From NCBI GenBank assembly GCA_903813345.2, contig CAIIXF020000001.1, positions 32,856,866 to 32,920,865 on the forward strand: a stretch of 64,000 nucleotides of DNA, read 5' to 3'. The DNA is from Owenia fusiformis (taxonomy: Eukaryota; Annelida; Polychaeta; Sabellida; Oweniidae). The stretch's first letter is position 1, and every line of letters starts with the position of its first letter. The notes below the pieces were generated by a model. That model did no database searches. It was given only the letters and a program-made list of their open reading frames with translations, and had not been told where the DNA came from. A program made the position numbers and the translations under genes. This document shows, piece after piece, positions 1 through 12,822 of the stretch.

Positions 1-1345
1 AATACAAAAATGTTATATATCACATTTTCAGGAAAGAGTTGCCCCGGGTACTGTGATGTCATGTTACTATAGTAACCATAACTCTACTCACATTTAATCA
101 TTTTTTCTGAACCTTTACGATGTTAGTTGTTATACTTCAAAGTACAATTTGTGAAAATTTGAAGACACTCGGTGCAACATTGACAAACTGCCAGCACCAG
201 TCCTGTTACTTTTGGAACACCCTGTACAGTGCAAAACACATTATTTTTAACACTAATTCGAAGATTGAACAAATAGTCCCTGATCTGGTCCCTCTGAAAA
301 CAAGTTTTGTTGTCCGGTACTTTCCCACATGAAATGATTGTACCGTTTGATAGAACAGACTTCCCTCATAAAGAAAACACCTCTTATATTGATAGAAACA
401 GGGGCAAAAGGCACCAAAATGGGGTTAGACAAGGTGGCATTCTGAAGTCTCACTTTCTAGTCATCACGATTCCAGGAAAACCACTGGATTGATTTACTTC
501 AAATTTTCACACATGTTACATGGTAAGAAGTTCTAGAGCTGATTAACTTTCCGGCGGCCATCTTGCATTCTGGTGGCCATCTTGGAATTTTTTTAAATAA
601 ATATTGTCATCGCGATTTCAGAAAAACCACTTTACAGATGTACTTTAAATTTTCACACATGTTACATGGTAAAAAGTCCTAGAGCTCATTCGTTTTCCGG
701 TGGCCGTTTTACATTCTGGCGGCCATCTTGGAAGTTTTAAGATAAATCTTGTCATCATGATTTCAGGAAAACCAAACGGATTTACTTCAAATTTTCACAC
801 ATGTTACAAAGAAGTTCTAAAGCTGAATAACTTTTCAGTGGCCATCTTGCATTTTGGCAGCCATCTTGAAAGTTTTTCGATAAATCTTGTCATCGCGATG
901 CCAGGGAAACCACTGAACAGATTTACTTCAAATTTTCACACATGTTACATGGTAAGAAGTCATAGAGCTCATTCGTTTTCCGGTGGCCATCTTGCATTCT
1001 GGCGGCCATCTTGAAAGTTTTTAGATAAATCTTGTCATCGCGATTTCAGGAAAACCAAACGAATTTACTTCAAATTTTCACACATGGTAAGGAGTTCTAG
1101 AGTTGATTAACTTTTCGGCGGCCATCTTGCATTCTGGTGGCCATCTAAGAAGTCTTTAGATAAATCTTGTCATCGCAATTCCAGGAAAAACAACTTAACA
1201 GATTTTACTTCAAATTTTCACAGAGGTTACATGGTACAAAGTCCTAGAGCTCATTCGTTTTCCGGTGGCCATCTTGCATTCTGGCGGCCATCTTGGAAGT
1301 TTTAAGATAAATCTTGTCATCGCGATTTCAGGAATACCAAACAAA

Positions 1346-1732
1346 GGACGATTCTCGGTTTGGAGAACAGTCTCCTGGGCTAATAATTTTTTTCATGAAA
1401 AATATAGAAATATTACACAAATTAAACTATGAATATTCAAAAGAGGACATTTAAATCTACAAGATGTAAAAATAACAAATTGGTCTGAAGCAGGGATAAC
1501 GCTCAATTAGACTGATTCAATAAAATACGAGTCTCGATTTGGGGAAAGAAGTTCATCAGTGTACTGCGCTCATATTTTTTTGCCGAAAATCTAGAAATAT
1601 TACCCAAATTAAATTATGACTATTCAAAAGAAGACATTCAAATCTATATTATGTAAAAAATCAATCTTGTCCGAAGCAGGGATAATGCTCATTTACATTG
1701 ATGAACTTCGTTCTCTAAACTGAGAATCGTCC
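1346..1732. mobile_element. Spy-like MITE, copy 1, inserted between AAA and TTT
   Basis: A 387-bp element with inverted ends GGACGATTCTCGGTTTGGAG and CTAAACTGAGAATCGTCC. It is flanked by AAA on the left and TTT on the right. The uninserted satellite unit reads CCAAACGAATTTACTTC (at about 1053), so the element sits inside the AATTT core with no target duplication. No coding frame. Confidence 0.8.
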
Positions 1733-1934
1733 TTTACTTCAAATTTTCACACATGTGTTACATGGTAAGAAGTTCTAGAGCTGATTACTTGTAACTTTTC
1801 GGCGGCCATCTTGCATTCTGGTGGCCATTACTAGGAAGTTTTTAGATAAATCTTGACATCGCGATTCCAGGAAAACAACTTAACAGATTTTTTTCAAATT
1901 TTAACACTTGTTAATAGAAAGAAGTTCTAGCTCT

Positions 1935-1963
1935 GACTTCGTTCTCCAAACCGAGAATCGTCC
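1935..1963. mobile_element. Spy-like MITE terminal remnant
   Basis: 29 bp matching the right terminus (CTCCAAACCGAGAATCGTCC) followed by TTTACTTCAAA of the satellite, the same junction as copy 1. The rest of the element is missing. Confidence 0.75.
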
Positions 1964-2194
1964 TTTACTTCAAATTTTCACACATGTGTTACATGGTAAA
2001 AAGTTCTAGAGCTGATTAACTTTTCGGCGGCCATTTTGCATTCTGGTGGCCATCTTGGAAGTTTTACATAAATCTTGTCATCGCGTATCATGATTCCAGG
2101 AAAACCACTTAACGGATTGTCTTCAAATTTTTACATGGTAAGAGGTTTTTCAACTGATTAACTTTTCGGCGGCCATCTTGCTTTCTGGGCCATC

Positions 2195-3170
2195 AAGTCC
2201 ACACTGCTACATGTATGTTTTAGGTACGATCCTGTTCACCATGTGCTTTGTACTTTATACCACAAATATGATTTTGTGTTTATACTTCCCTCATAAAGAA
2301 AGCAGCTTTTATATTGATATAAACAGGGGCAAAAGGCACTAAAATGGGATTACGCAAGGTTGCATTCTAAAGACAACTTTTCACTTTTTCTTTATTTTAT
2401 ACCACAGAGGTGCATATTTCGTGTATGGTATCAAGTTATTTTTAAAACCTTGATATATTGAAACGGGGCGAAAGGCACTACGTGAGGTTATAAGTGAGGT
2501 TACACAAGGTCGTATTCTAAAGACAACGTTTAATATGCTTCTAATAATTTGACACAAATGCAGATCATGTATGATATAATCTTCTATATTAATAGAAACA
2601 TGCTTCAATGGGGTAACACAAGGTGATATTCTAAAATATAACTTTTTATTCTGTTTCTGTGCTTTATACCACACAAATGCATTTTGTGTTTGACATCAAT
2701 CGATTTTTAGAATAAATTACTACATTACCTTTAATCAATAAAAAAGATTATTGAAAACGTCAAACATTTCTTTGAAATCCAACAATGCACAGTGATTTTT
2801 GGAGTGAAATGTATGCTAAATTGGCATTGATCTGAGTATATTACGAAATTGAAGCTCTTTTAAGAGAAGATATATGTATGTGGCCTATATGTATGGACAA
2901 CTTTTCACTGTGCACCATGTCACGAGACCTTTATAACTTCTAAAAATCAATTGATGTCATACACAAAATGCATCTATTATGTGGTATAAAGTACAAACAC
3001 ATAGTAAACAAGGAACAAGGTGAACAATATCGTACCTATAACATAGCAGTGTGGACTTGATGACCCAGAAAGCAAGATGGCCACCGAAAACTTCTAGAAC
3101 TTCTTACCATGTAACATGTGTAAAGATTTCAAGAAAATCAGTTAAGTGGTTTTCCTGGAATTAGTCCAGG
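2195..3170. repeat. Internal inverted repeat around 2.7 kb
   Basis: Sequence at about 2195-2420 (the AAGTCCACACTGCTA and TGTTCACCATGTGCTTTG blocks) recurs inverted at about 2990-3065, where the plus strand reads TAGCAGTGTGGACTTGATGA. The left part also has diverged direct repeats containing CACAAGGTNNNATTCTAAA (about 2355, 2507, 2620). Related sequence recurs at 36500-36650. Confidence 0.65.
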
Positions 3171-3409
3171 AGTAAACGAATGAAACACATTAAATTCTCA
3201 GACATTTAGCTGGCCATAAATATTGTTTCAATGACAGAACAGATTATCTTAATGTTTCAGTTTGAAATTCTATATCTCTGTTCATATGAGTATACTAGTA
3301 GATAGAATATCTGTATCAGCTATTTGAATGTCAAAGCAACTTTTAATACTTGTAGTTCAATGCAGAGTTTTTACATTTCAATTAGACCATAGGCATAGCA
3401 ATGGGGGGT

Positions 3410-3446
3410 GCAATTGGTGATCGCACCCCCACCCCCCCCCCCCCCC
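3410..3446. repeat. C-rich low-complexity tract
   Basis: GCACCCCCA followed by a long C run. A similar GCGATCGCACCCCC tract lies at 5865-5885 next to a segment ending CTACGCCCCTGTAG, probably remnants of C-rich MITEs. Confidence 0.6.
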
Positions 3447-3994
3447 ATAACCAATAAAATATAACCATGAGAAGAAAAGAGCTTTAGTCTCTGATAAATC
3501 AGACTACGTATACCGCCATGTTTACATTAGGGGATTAGAAGGGTTTACTTTTATTTAGGTATGCAAGCAATATCAATATTAGGCCTTCATGCATGTACTC
3601 GTGTGTACAATCAGCATGCCCTTCAATATTATATAAACCAGGCTATTCAAGCACTACATAATGTACACTGTTTATGTGTGTACGTACTACATGGGAATAC
3701 GATTCCCTGGGAAACAAAACACAAATACTTTTTATATGTTCAAAATGAGCCATTTGATTGATGTATACACTTAAAGGGATGTTAAGCAGATATGTAGGTC
3801 AGTATTACATAATCATGAAATGAATAAGTCTGAAAATACAATTGGTCAGAATGTGCTAAAACCTGCTTGAAACTGAAAAACATTGCATGCTGTATTCCAC
3901 ACAATTTGGAGGCTTTTGAAATTGGCAGTAACAATGAATAAGTGCCTGTATATAATCATTGCATAGAAAACACTTCATGTAGTGTTTATGAGAT

Positions 3995-5560
3995 GTATTG
4001 AGTATTGACCAAAATACTCCTTTGTTAACTATATACTGGAGTACATACTGGCACCCTTACAAATATGTTATTGTAGAATTAGCCCATAAGAGCTTTGCAA
4101 AATCAACATCTTATACTATCAACCTAATAGACGACTTGTCCAACCTTAAAGGCAAACTATTATAGACAAATTTGAAGATAAGACTGTTATTGTCACATTG
4201 AATTATGATAATAAGCATATTATTTTTTTGAAATATTTTGCACCGGTATAACCATGCCCAGTAGAATAATACACATGGTTACCCAAAATTGTAGAAACAT
4301 GAATATGTTTCTTATAAGTAATTAATTCATATATCCCAAGATTTCACCCCTTCCCTTCCTGACCAAACCTTGTTTGATTTTTGATTTTTGATTTTTTTTA
4401 AATAAAAGAAACTACTCTTTTTGACATCTTATCATTTTTATTTCCATATGTTATTGACGTGAGAATTCAAATGATCAATGGGAAAACAATGCTAAACTTG
4501 CACACTGAAATAGGTATTCCAGCAGGCCTAGGAAAATATGGCTAGAAAAAGATGCAACACCTAAGGGCTACAGGTGGACAAACTACTCCCCCTGAAAAGT
4601 ATTTTAAGGGTCAGATCACCAAATTCATGATTGCGTTGAAAAGCTTTGAATGTTAATTTTCAAGAATGGATGTATTACAAAAGAAGAAAATATGTAGAAT
4701 TCACATTGTTTATTTCGAGTGATTCTTTAGTGTCAAGTTTTGTTTCTAGTGACAGCATGTTACTGAATATATCATCAAGTGAGCTAAACTACAGCAGCTA
4801 AAATAAGCATACAGAAATATTTTAATTCAGTATGATTCAGAGATAGAAGGGGATTATACAGTTATAAGGGATAGCAATTTATTTATTATCTTCCAATTTA
4901 ACTAAATTCTTGAATTTGAAGATCTACTGCTATATTGTTTAATATGCATTATGATAGATCGATTTGATGGTAAGAACTAGTATGTGATATGATCGATTTT
5001 ATTTTTTGTCATCATTGCTAAGGAATACAATAATACCATTCCAATTAATGATAACTCACTTATTGTATTACTTGTGCTTGATACACATGCTGGAAGATAA
5101 TAATTTTAAAATCAGTAAACCATTACCAAAACTTTGGTTACCCTGTAGTAGTAAAAAGGCACATTAAAAATGATATCACCCCCTTCAATCTATTTTTACA
5201 GATTTTTATGATTATTTCACATTTTTCTATATTTTGCGTAACCAGGACGGTGAATTTTCTTCATTTTTCTTCAAACATTTCGTCCTACCAATATTTATTA
5301 TATCTGTCAATTTCAAGAAAATCGCGCCGCTACGTTTGAAGATAATTCAAATTATGTCGTTTTTCCCATTGAGCTCCATTGTAAAAAATGAATTTTCAAA
5401 CTTAATATTTTAAAATTCTACGTGATGAAAAGTTGCATAATGAGTAGTTATTTAAAGTTATGGTGTAAAAAATTCAAAACAAAAAGGAATGAAGAAAAAA
5501 TGCCACGGAAATAGCTCATTAATAACATCTACAAAGTATATCTAATAGTAATTTTCAATT
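3995..5560 (+). repeat. Duplicated segment, copy 1 (uninterrupted)
   Basis: Colinear with 18765-18821 plus 21848-23255. Shared landmarks include AAAATACTCCTTTGTTAACT, AGAGCTTTGCRAAATCAACA, CTACAGGTGGACAAACTA and GAAAAAATGCCACGGA. The reading frames are broken and I see no gene. It serves as the empty-site reference for the 18.8-kb TIR element. The origin is probably a dispersed repeat. Confidence 0.85.
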
Positions 5561-5915
5561 TCAATAGTGAAACTTGCCTGTTTACGATTATACGGGAAAT
5601 CAACATGGGACGAAGATTGTTCACCTTCCTGACTTACCTCTGAAGCCTGTACCTTGTAATCTCTTTATATAGGTTAGCGAGAGCGCTGCGCCTGCGCAGT
5701 TTTAAACTTTGGCGCACACTTTAAATTAAATGCTTTTTATTTGAAGCTTCTAGCTCAATTTATTATGAAGGAAGTTGCATAAATTTTTGTAAAATTCAAG
5801 ATAAATCTTAATTGTTGGCTTCTTATGCCACAATCGCACCCCCTGACCGAAAATAGAATTTTTGGCGATCGCACCCCCCCCCCTGCCCTGACTGAAAGCT
5901 GACTACGCCCCTGTA

Positions 5916-6755
5916 GACATTTCCATTTTTAAACTTTATTTCCTGCAAATTCCTATATACAGTAAAAGCACTAAAATAAAAAAAATTCTATCTGCACAAT
6001 ATCACATTGTGATCTTGATAGATAACTAGCTTGACTGATTGATATTTATTTGCCTTCGTCATGTTATGTGGCTTACAATAGCCAGGATTTTGTGACTGGG
6101 AGGGGGTGGTTCATTTTTTAAATCCATGCAAAAATACTTCCCCACCCTCCCCCACACTCAAATGACCTCATCTTACAATAAGTAATAAAGGTATCATAAT
6201 TTGATCATTATGGAATTTATTTTATGAAAGTTTAAGATGCAGAAATTGTTCACAAATTGTGAACTTTAGATTTTCAAGATGACATCTGAATTCAACTTAG
6301 TTTTGAAGTGTGAACTAGGCATGAAGTATAAACTACCCTAATAAATTAATAATCTCATGTTTATTTGATTTTAACAATGGCCATTGCCTCTATCAAAAAA
6401 TATAATTATACCAAATGAAATGTGGTACTCCATATTCCATTTTAGAATATTTAACTTGAAACTGGAGTAAATATCATATCTGTCTCTGGGTAGTATAGTA
6501 CATGTATTGTATACTAGTAACATCTTATTTAGTCTTGAATACTTCAAAGAACACTAGATATTTGCCTTTAAAAATACATTGAATCAGACTGCAATCTGTC
6601 TATGAGAGGAGGACAGTGAGTTCACTCTAGACTAAAACCAAGAAGACAAACCCATAACTTACATCTTATCTAAATAATCTGTCAACTAAAACACTAACGA
6701 GTTTTCCAGAGCTGATCAGATTTGATCAGAACTTTGCAGTTATGTGGAGGACTAG
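5916..6755. other. AT-rich stretch, no recognisable feature
   Basis: No gene or repeat was recognised on either strand; it forms part of the interior of the 0.27-8.2 kb foldback. Confidence 0.5.
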
Positions 6756-6759
6756 AATA

Positions 6760-8060
6760 GCGATGACAAGATTTATCTAAAAACGTTCAAGATGGCTGCT
6801 AGAATGCAAAATGGCCACCGCAAAATTGATCAGCTGTAGAACTTGTTACCATGTAACATGTGTGAAAATTTGAAGCAAATCTGTAAAGTGTTTTTTCTGG
6901 AATCGCAATGACAAGATTTATCTAAAAACTTCTGAGATGGCTGCCAGAATGCAAGATGGCTACCGGAAAGTTGATCAGCTCTATAACTTCTTACCATGCA
7001 ACATGTGTGAAAATTTGATATAAAACTGTTAAGTGGTTTTCCTGGGATCGTGATGACAAGATTTATCTAATAAATACTTCCAAGATGGCCGACAGAATGG
7101 AAGATGGCCACCGAAAAGTTAATCAGCTCTAGAACTTCATATCATATGTAACATGCGTGAAAATTTGGAGTAAAACTGTTAAGTGGTTCTCTTGGAATCG
7201 CGATGACAAGATTTTTTTAAAAACTTCCAAGATGGCCGCCAGAATGCAAGATGGCCACCGAAAAGTTAATCAGCTCTAGAACTTTATATCATGTAACATG
7301 TGTGAAAATTTGAAGTAAATCTGTTAAGTGATTTTCCTGGAATCACGATGACAAGATTTATCTAAAAACTTCCAAGATGGCCGCCAGAATGCAAGATGGC
7401 CACCGAAAAGTTAATCAGCTCTAGAATTTCATACCATGTAACATGTGTGAAAATTTGAAGTAAATCTGTTAAGGGATTTTCCTGGAATCTCGATCACAAT
7501 ATTTATTTAAAAACTTCCAAGATGGCCGCGAGAATGCAAGATGGCTACCAAAAAGGTAATCACCTATAGACTTTCTTACCATCTAACATATGTGGAAATT
7601 TGAAGTAAATCTGTTTGGTTTTCCTGAAATTGTGATGACAAGATTTTTTCCAAGATGGCCGCCAGAATGCAAGATGGCCACCGAAAAACTAATGAGGTCT
7701 CGGACTTGTTTTTTTTTTTTCATTTCTCATTTATTCCAAATATAACATAAAATACATTACAATATTATTGCCTACGTTTTTCAACATTGTCGGCAATATA
7801 ATATCTCGGACTTGTTACCATATAACATGTGTGAAAATTTGAAGTACATCTGTTGAGTGGTTTTTCTGGAATCGCGATGCCAAGATATATCAAAAAAATC
7901 CAACATGGCCGCCAGAATGCAAATTGGCCGCTGAAAAGTTAATCAGCTCTAGAACTTCTTTCCATGTAACATGTGTGAAAATTTGAAATAATCCATCTGG
8001 CAGTTTTCCTGGAATTGTGATGACAAGAAAATGAGACTTCAGAATGCCACCTTGTCTAAC
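6760..8060 (+). repeat. Satellite F1, right array (inverted)
   Basis: About nine units of the same ~145-bp satellite in the opposite orientation, with AAGATGGCCGCCAGAATGC and AAGATGGCCACCGAAAAG boxes in nearly every unit. A short A/T-rich insertion with a T-run lies at about 7705-7800. Confidence 0.9.
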
Positions 8061-8689
8061 CCCATTTTGGTGCCTTTTGCCCCTGTTTCTATTAATATAA
8101 GAGGTGTTTTCTTTATGAGGGAAGTCTGTTCTTTCAAACGGTAAAATCATTTTATGTGGGAAAGTACCGGACAACAAAACCCCTTTTCTGGAGCCCTTTT
8201 GGAAATCAGATCAGGGACTAAAAGGACATACTAATATTAAAATGTCAAATCTAATTAATGCGCCACTTCAACCTTTTAGCATACTAAAAGAATTGCATCC
8301 TAAATGACATTTTGGGTACAATAATAAGCATTGTTTTTGTAAGACAGGATATTCGTCTAGCATCGATTACTTTGGAGATTATCTGGTCAACTATTATTAC
8401 CTCGATCTGCTAAGTCCCAATTTAATATTTTTCTCATCCCCATCAATTTGAAAAACAGATTGGATTAAAATAACCATCTTTAATTGACTCCATCATGTTC
8501 TTTGATTAATTCAATAAAGTCCTTTAACTGACTCAACTCTGTCAAGTATTCAACTATTTAAAGGATCATCACAATGAGATCATTATAACACAACAAAAAT
8601 GTAAAAAGAGATAAAAATTTGAAAATTAAAGGATGGACCATTCAGATGACAGTTAGTCTAAAATAAGTCAGTTTATACAGTGCGTATCA

Positions 8690-9540
8690 AAAAAACGCAG
8701 CAGATTGTTATCTCGGAAAAGCACAAAACAAGTGATAACAGCATTGATTTCATTCAATGCACCATGAAGCCATGTGTCTCCTCTTTGAAATGATATATCA
8801 TTCATTGATATTTGGTCATGGTTGGGCGAGTAATCATTCCATTTGCAAAGTGGGCCAAAATTAGCTTGGGACCAAGTTATAAACATACAAAAGTCAGTGT
8901 ACGGAGCCCGATGCAATATTGGAAGAAAACATAAAACCAATGCATCATTTTCATTCAATGTACCAAAAGGCCAAATTACTCCTCTTTGCAATGGAATATC
9001 ATTCATTCACAGGGAATCATGGCTGGCCGAATAATCATTAATTTTGCAAAGTGGGGCAAAATTCAGCTCGGACTCAAGTTTCAAACATTGCAAAAGTCAG
9101 TACAAGGGGTATAGGGGCTATTGGAAGAGGGTGTGACAGGTGTGGCATAGACAGTTAAGTGTTCATACTCATACTCTTGCAAGAATATATCCTTTACCCC
9201 GTCAAATTGCCACCACTCCCTTGCACATAAAGATGCGCTCATCTGTCCACATCATGCCACCTGGGTCAGCTGTGGGTTAAAGCAGAGAAAAGCAGCCCAT
9301 GGGCAATTCTTTCTCGAGGTTTTGTAATATCTGGTGAAAGAATTGTAGGCACAGATGCTCCTGAGATAGCTCCAAAAGAAAAACTCACAACAATTCAAGT
9401 CAGGGGAACTTCCATTTTTGCAATATCTAAAACTTGGCGCAGAGCCGATTTTGACCCACTGTGCAAATGGAAGGATTTCTCCCCCAACCATTACCACATG
9501 TGAATGAATGACATATCATTGCAAAGAGACCGAAGGCATA
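8690..9540. repeat. Repeat unit in two direct and one inverted copies
   Basis: Units at about 8708-8910 and 8925-9110 share CATTCAATG, TCCTCTTTG(A/C)AATG, ATATCATTCATT, TTTGCAAAGTGGG and CAAAAGTCAGT. A third copy lies inverted at about 9400-9540 (minus strand CTCTTTGCAATGATATGTCA). Two direct copies facing one inverted copy suggest a foldback element. No intact frame. Confidence 0.6.
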
Positions 9541-9782
9541 TATTCAATGATACGGACATAACGTACTGTTGTATTACATACTTTTATATCATGGCTACGT
9601 TATATCAATGACGCCACGTGTCTGTGTGCGAGTGAAAGTAGGAAGAAATGAAACATGACGTCCCGATGACGTCATAAGATTGTCATGGTAAAAGGTTTGG
9701 CGGCTATACAGGAATATATAGCCGACCTTCAGCTCCATTGACTTCAATACAAATGCTTCGCTGGGTATGTAATACATACATA

Positions 9783-9997
9783 CAGGCCCGTAGCCAGGGG
9801 GGGTTCGCAGGGTTCGGGCGAACCCCCCTCCCCCCCTGGCCAGAAATTCTTTCAAAATCATGCAGTTTTTCACGATTTTGAGCACTTGTCAAGTGATTTT
9901 AGCCACATTTGGGCCAAAATTGTCAAATGTGAACCCCCCCCCCCTGGAAATTTTTGAAAAATGAACCCCCCCTTGGCAAATCCTGGCTACGGGCCTG
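9783..9997. mobile_element. 215-bp MITE with CAGGCCCGTAGCCAGG termini
   Basis: Inverted termini CAGGCCCGTAGCCAGG and CCTGGCTACGGGCCTG, with C-rich subterminal tracts. Flanked by TACATA on both sides, a 6-bp candidate target duplication in locally repetitive TACATA sequence. Non-coding. Confidence 0.8.
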
Positions 9998-10190
9998 TAC
10001 ATATATGTATCCGGATCACGGTCGTTACTGGGTGAGTCTATCTAGTAATCTACCTAGTGAATAATTAATTAACCATGTTTGAAAAGATGCTGCAATATTG
10101 CTCCTCAGCGTTAAATAAGAGAGCTTCTTAGTAAATCCATATCTGATAGCGAGCCGATATTGGGGCATTTGGTATAAAGCACAGGGGCGG

Positions 10191-10497
10191 ATCTGGGAAC
10201 CAACAAGGGGGGGGGGCCCAAATTTCAGGTCAGAGAGAAAAACGTCCGCGCTTGCACGTAAAACAATTTTGGGCCCCTAAAACGCAAAAGTGGGCCCAAA
10301 TTTTAAAATTTTGAGGCCCATTTTGTTCAAAATTTGGCCTGAATTTATAAAATGAGGCCTTAAAAGGTTCAGTAATGACCAAAAAGGCCGACTTTTTGGG
10401 GCCTTAAGGCCTTTTTTTGGGCCCAATTTTTTTTTCTGGGCCCACCCAAGGGGGGGGGGGGCGGGCCCCCAGCCCCCCCCCCCCCCCTAATCCGCCA
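10191..10497. mobile_element. ~300-bp G/C-rich MITE
   Basis: The left end is CAGGGGCGGATCTGG and the right end TAATCCGCCAGTG, imperfect inverted repeats. The inside holds G runs, GGGCCC boxes and a long C run. AAGCA flanks both sides. The end type resembles hAT-like MITEs, but this is inference. Confidence 0.65.
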
Positions 10498-11184
10498 GTG
10501 AAGCAAGTCTTAATATTTGATTTGTTTATAAACCCTTAATTTGCCATTGGTATCTTTTAGCATGTTTTCAAAGTATTGTAAGTATCTTTCTTTAAGCCTA
10601 GATTTTAATTTCTTTGCATTTCACTGTATTTATTTTTCCTTGAAAATTGTGATGGGATCTACCATATTTTTAAAGTTAAATGTACCCCGACATCGTCAAA
10701 TAAGCTGTAAGACGTAACATTTTACGCTTACACGGTTTGTTGAAATCGGAATAACTTTTGAAATACTAATAAAAATTTCACTAAAATTTCACATTTTACT
10801 CAATGGAACATGTGCATTTTTGACGTCACAATTGCATAACGGCTACACTGCACAATATTGTCATGGCGAAATTAACAAAACAATAACCGATTTCTTTATT
10901 TTTCAAACAATATTAAAATAAGAGCTGATTTAAGAGACTTGAAAAAATGTAACGCATCGATTTTTACCACAAATTCCATACATATCAATTTTTGCTAACA
11001 ACCCCTGGATTTCCTGACCGTTTTTCAAAAATCAAAAACATTTTAGAAATATTGTCCTCGAGATCTTGTTGCTCTGTGAACTTTACCAGAATTGAATAAG
11101 GATAAAGCATCTTATTTTTAGGTTGACTAAACTTGACAAGATATAACGCTTGTCGTTTTTGACGTTATAATTATATTTGCCCAT

Positions 11185-11405
11185 TATTACCACCTTGCCG
11201 GGCCAGTTCTAGGGTTTTTAGTGCTAGTTAAGAAGGTATACATTTTACTATATCGACCTGAGCAATATGTGACGTCATAGTGGCGGTCCATATTGCCGGT
11301 CAAGAATGCAATTAATGACCGGCAATTTTACCCTTTTAGATATCGTTCAGTGCGTAAGATAATATTGCTGTTTCAGTCCTGGTCATTAACGGTGGTAATA
11401 ATACT
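11185..11405. mobile_element. Small inverted-repeat element with ATTATTACCACC ends
   Basis: The left side reads CATTATTACCACCTTGCCGG and the right side GGTGGTAATAATA, with an internal GACCGGCAAT/ATTGCCGGTC pair. Followed directly by the 11405-11520 repeat. Confidence 0.5.
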
Positions 11406-11515
11406 AATAACGTCATTTCGAAGGGCAATATAGTGAAATATTGGACCGAGGGCCGATAATAACGTCATTTCTGCGGACAATATAGTGAAATATTGGACCG
11501 AGGGCCTAAGGCCGA
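11405..11515. repeat. Tandem pair of a CAATATAGTGAAATATTGGACC module
   Basis: Two copies, about 63 bp apart, of ATAACGTCATTT..GGRCAATATAGTGAAATATT followed by GGACCGAGGGCC. The module recurs as an inverted pair at 50008-50090 beside another satellite array. Confidence 0.8.
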
Positions 11516-11544
11516 GGTCATACTTAGTTAGCGTTAAAAGGAAA

Positions 11545-11612
11545 GCACTGGTGGTTCAGTAGCAGAATGCTCGTTCCCTTGTTGGAGGCCCTGGTTCGAT
11601 TCTCAGCAATGT
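11545..11612 (+). repeat. tRNA-Gly-like sequence (SINE head or pseudo-tRNA)
   Basis: GCACTGGTGGTTCAGTAGCA resembles a tRNA-Gly acceptor, D arm and A box. GGTTCGATTC is an intact B box, followed by a T7 pol III terminator-like run. The anticodon stem does not pair convincingly, so a tRNA-derived SINE head is more likely than a working tRNA. Confidence 0.6.
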
Positions 11613-11678
11613 TTTTTTTAAACTGACATAAAGATAAATTCCACTTATATTGAGTCACACTTGAATGTTAACATGAAA

Positions 11679-11735
11679 GCACTGGTGGTTCAGTGGTAGA
11701 ATGCGCACTTCCCATGTTGAAGGCCCTGGTTCACT
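11679..11735 (+). repeat. Second tRNA-Gly-like sequence, degraded
   Basis: Repeats GCACTGGTGGTTCAGTGGTA and GGCCCTGGTTCA about 134 bp downstream of the first copy, but the B box is broken after GGTTCA. Confidence 0.55.
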
Positions 11736-11739
11736 TTTG

Positions 11740-12819
11740 ATTTAAAATGTCCATATACATGTTTTTTACACTGATGCAGAGGCGCGTAATGAATGAATGA
11801 GCAACAGAGATAAGCAATGCATACAGTAGTTATTAGTAATAATGTTATCATCAAATACATCTACAGTAATACACCCCCTTTCTGTTGACATTCTGAGAAG
11901 AATTGATGAGTTAATCTGATTTATTTTGTCATTCTGTCGACATTAGTGATCGTTATCTTTAATATGATAGTAGACTTTTTTGTTTCTAGGGAAAAGTATT
12001 GGAGAATAATAAGACTTGCTTGAAGGCATGTATTTCATAGGATGGAGAAAAGAATGATACTTGATACATAACCAAACATAGGAAGACTAGATCATCATCA
12101 TTTTCCACAACACCTTGGTTTTTACTTGAACAAACCAAACAAGAGGAAAATAATGTTTTTGTTCAACATTGACAACTTGTTTGTCTTGTACGTTAAGAGA
12201 AGTAAACACTTAAGTCAACAATCGGCTTATAGAATATTCTTACAATGTCTAAGGTTGCCATTTGGATTTGTATGAATTAATAAAATAATCTGCAGTGTCA
12301 TGTCTTTGGTGATAAAAACTAATACTTAGCCTTAACCTGTAGTGACGTAAAGGCCACTCAATCAAAGGATCCAAGGGTCCTAAGATCAAGTATACCACAC
12401 AAATAATTTATTTGTGAGCAATACAGTTGAGTATAAATGGGAACACAGAACTTTTTACATATACATAGTAGAGCAGAGGCCTTTTTACCAGTTTGAATTT
12501 CAAACATGAAAATTTCTAAATACATTAGTAATTCAAGATGATTTCACCTAGAGACCGAACATATTGAAGGGACAAGCTTATATTGAGTTCAACAATGGTA
12601 TTTATCTTTGTTCAGATGCACAATGGTCAAACAATATCCAATGAAATAATGATTAGGAGGATTACTTCAGAAAATGTAAAAGTTATAATCGCTTTGGCGC
12701 TTTGTAGTTTAACCCTGTGCAAATTAGATCCAATATATTTTTACTTTATTTTCATGCTGTTTCTCTTTTCTTAAAACAAATTAAAACTCACACGAGGTAT
12801 CCAGCAAACATGTTGTCAT
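11740..12819. other. AT-rich stretch, no recognisable gene
   Basis: Short frames only; no conserved protein, RNA motif or inverted repeat was recognised. Confidence 0.5.
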
Positions 12820-12822
12820 TTA

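Larger units (their letters stand above)
490..2190 (-). repeat. Satellite F1, left array (~145-bp units)
   Basis: Tandem units repeat at about 138-153 bp. Each has TTCAAATTTTCACACATG, then TTCTAGAGCTGATTAAC, a pair of GCGGCCATCTTG boxes and ATAAATCTTGTCATCGCGAT. Two Spy-like insertions interrupt the array at 1346-1732 and 1935-1963. Confidence 0.9.
274..8220. mobile_element. Composite ~8-kb foldback element
   Basis: The left end reads TAGTCCCTGATCTGG and the right end is its inverse. After the ends, both arms share TTTTGTTGTCCGGTACTTTC and a ~175-bp block (about 305-485 and 8005-8185 inverted) before entering inverted arrays of a ~145-bp satellite. Left arm 274-2190, right arm about 6760-8220; the inside holds the segments listed separately. 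Flanks allow a TA duplication but nothing longer. No transposase was seen. Confidence 0.6.

Noticed and set aside
700-1014. Long open frame in the 0.5-2 kb region and similar frames at 7.9-8.2 kb
   Set aside because: They run through the ~145-bp satellite and repeat the same phrases each unit; no domain, and openness follows from the repeat.
490-2190. CRISPR-like array (regular repeats)
   Set aside because: Whole units repeat with no unique spacers, and the DNA is animal.
11545-11612. Functional tRNA-Gly gene
   Set aside because: The A and B boxes are good but the anticodon stem does not pair and a degraded second copy follows, so a SINE head fits better.
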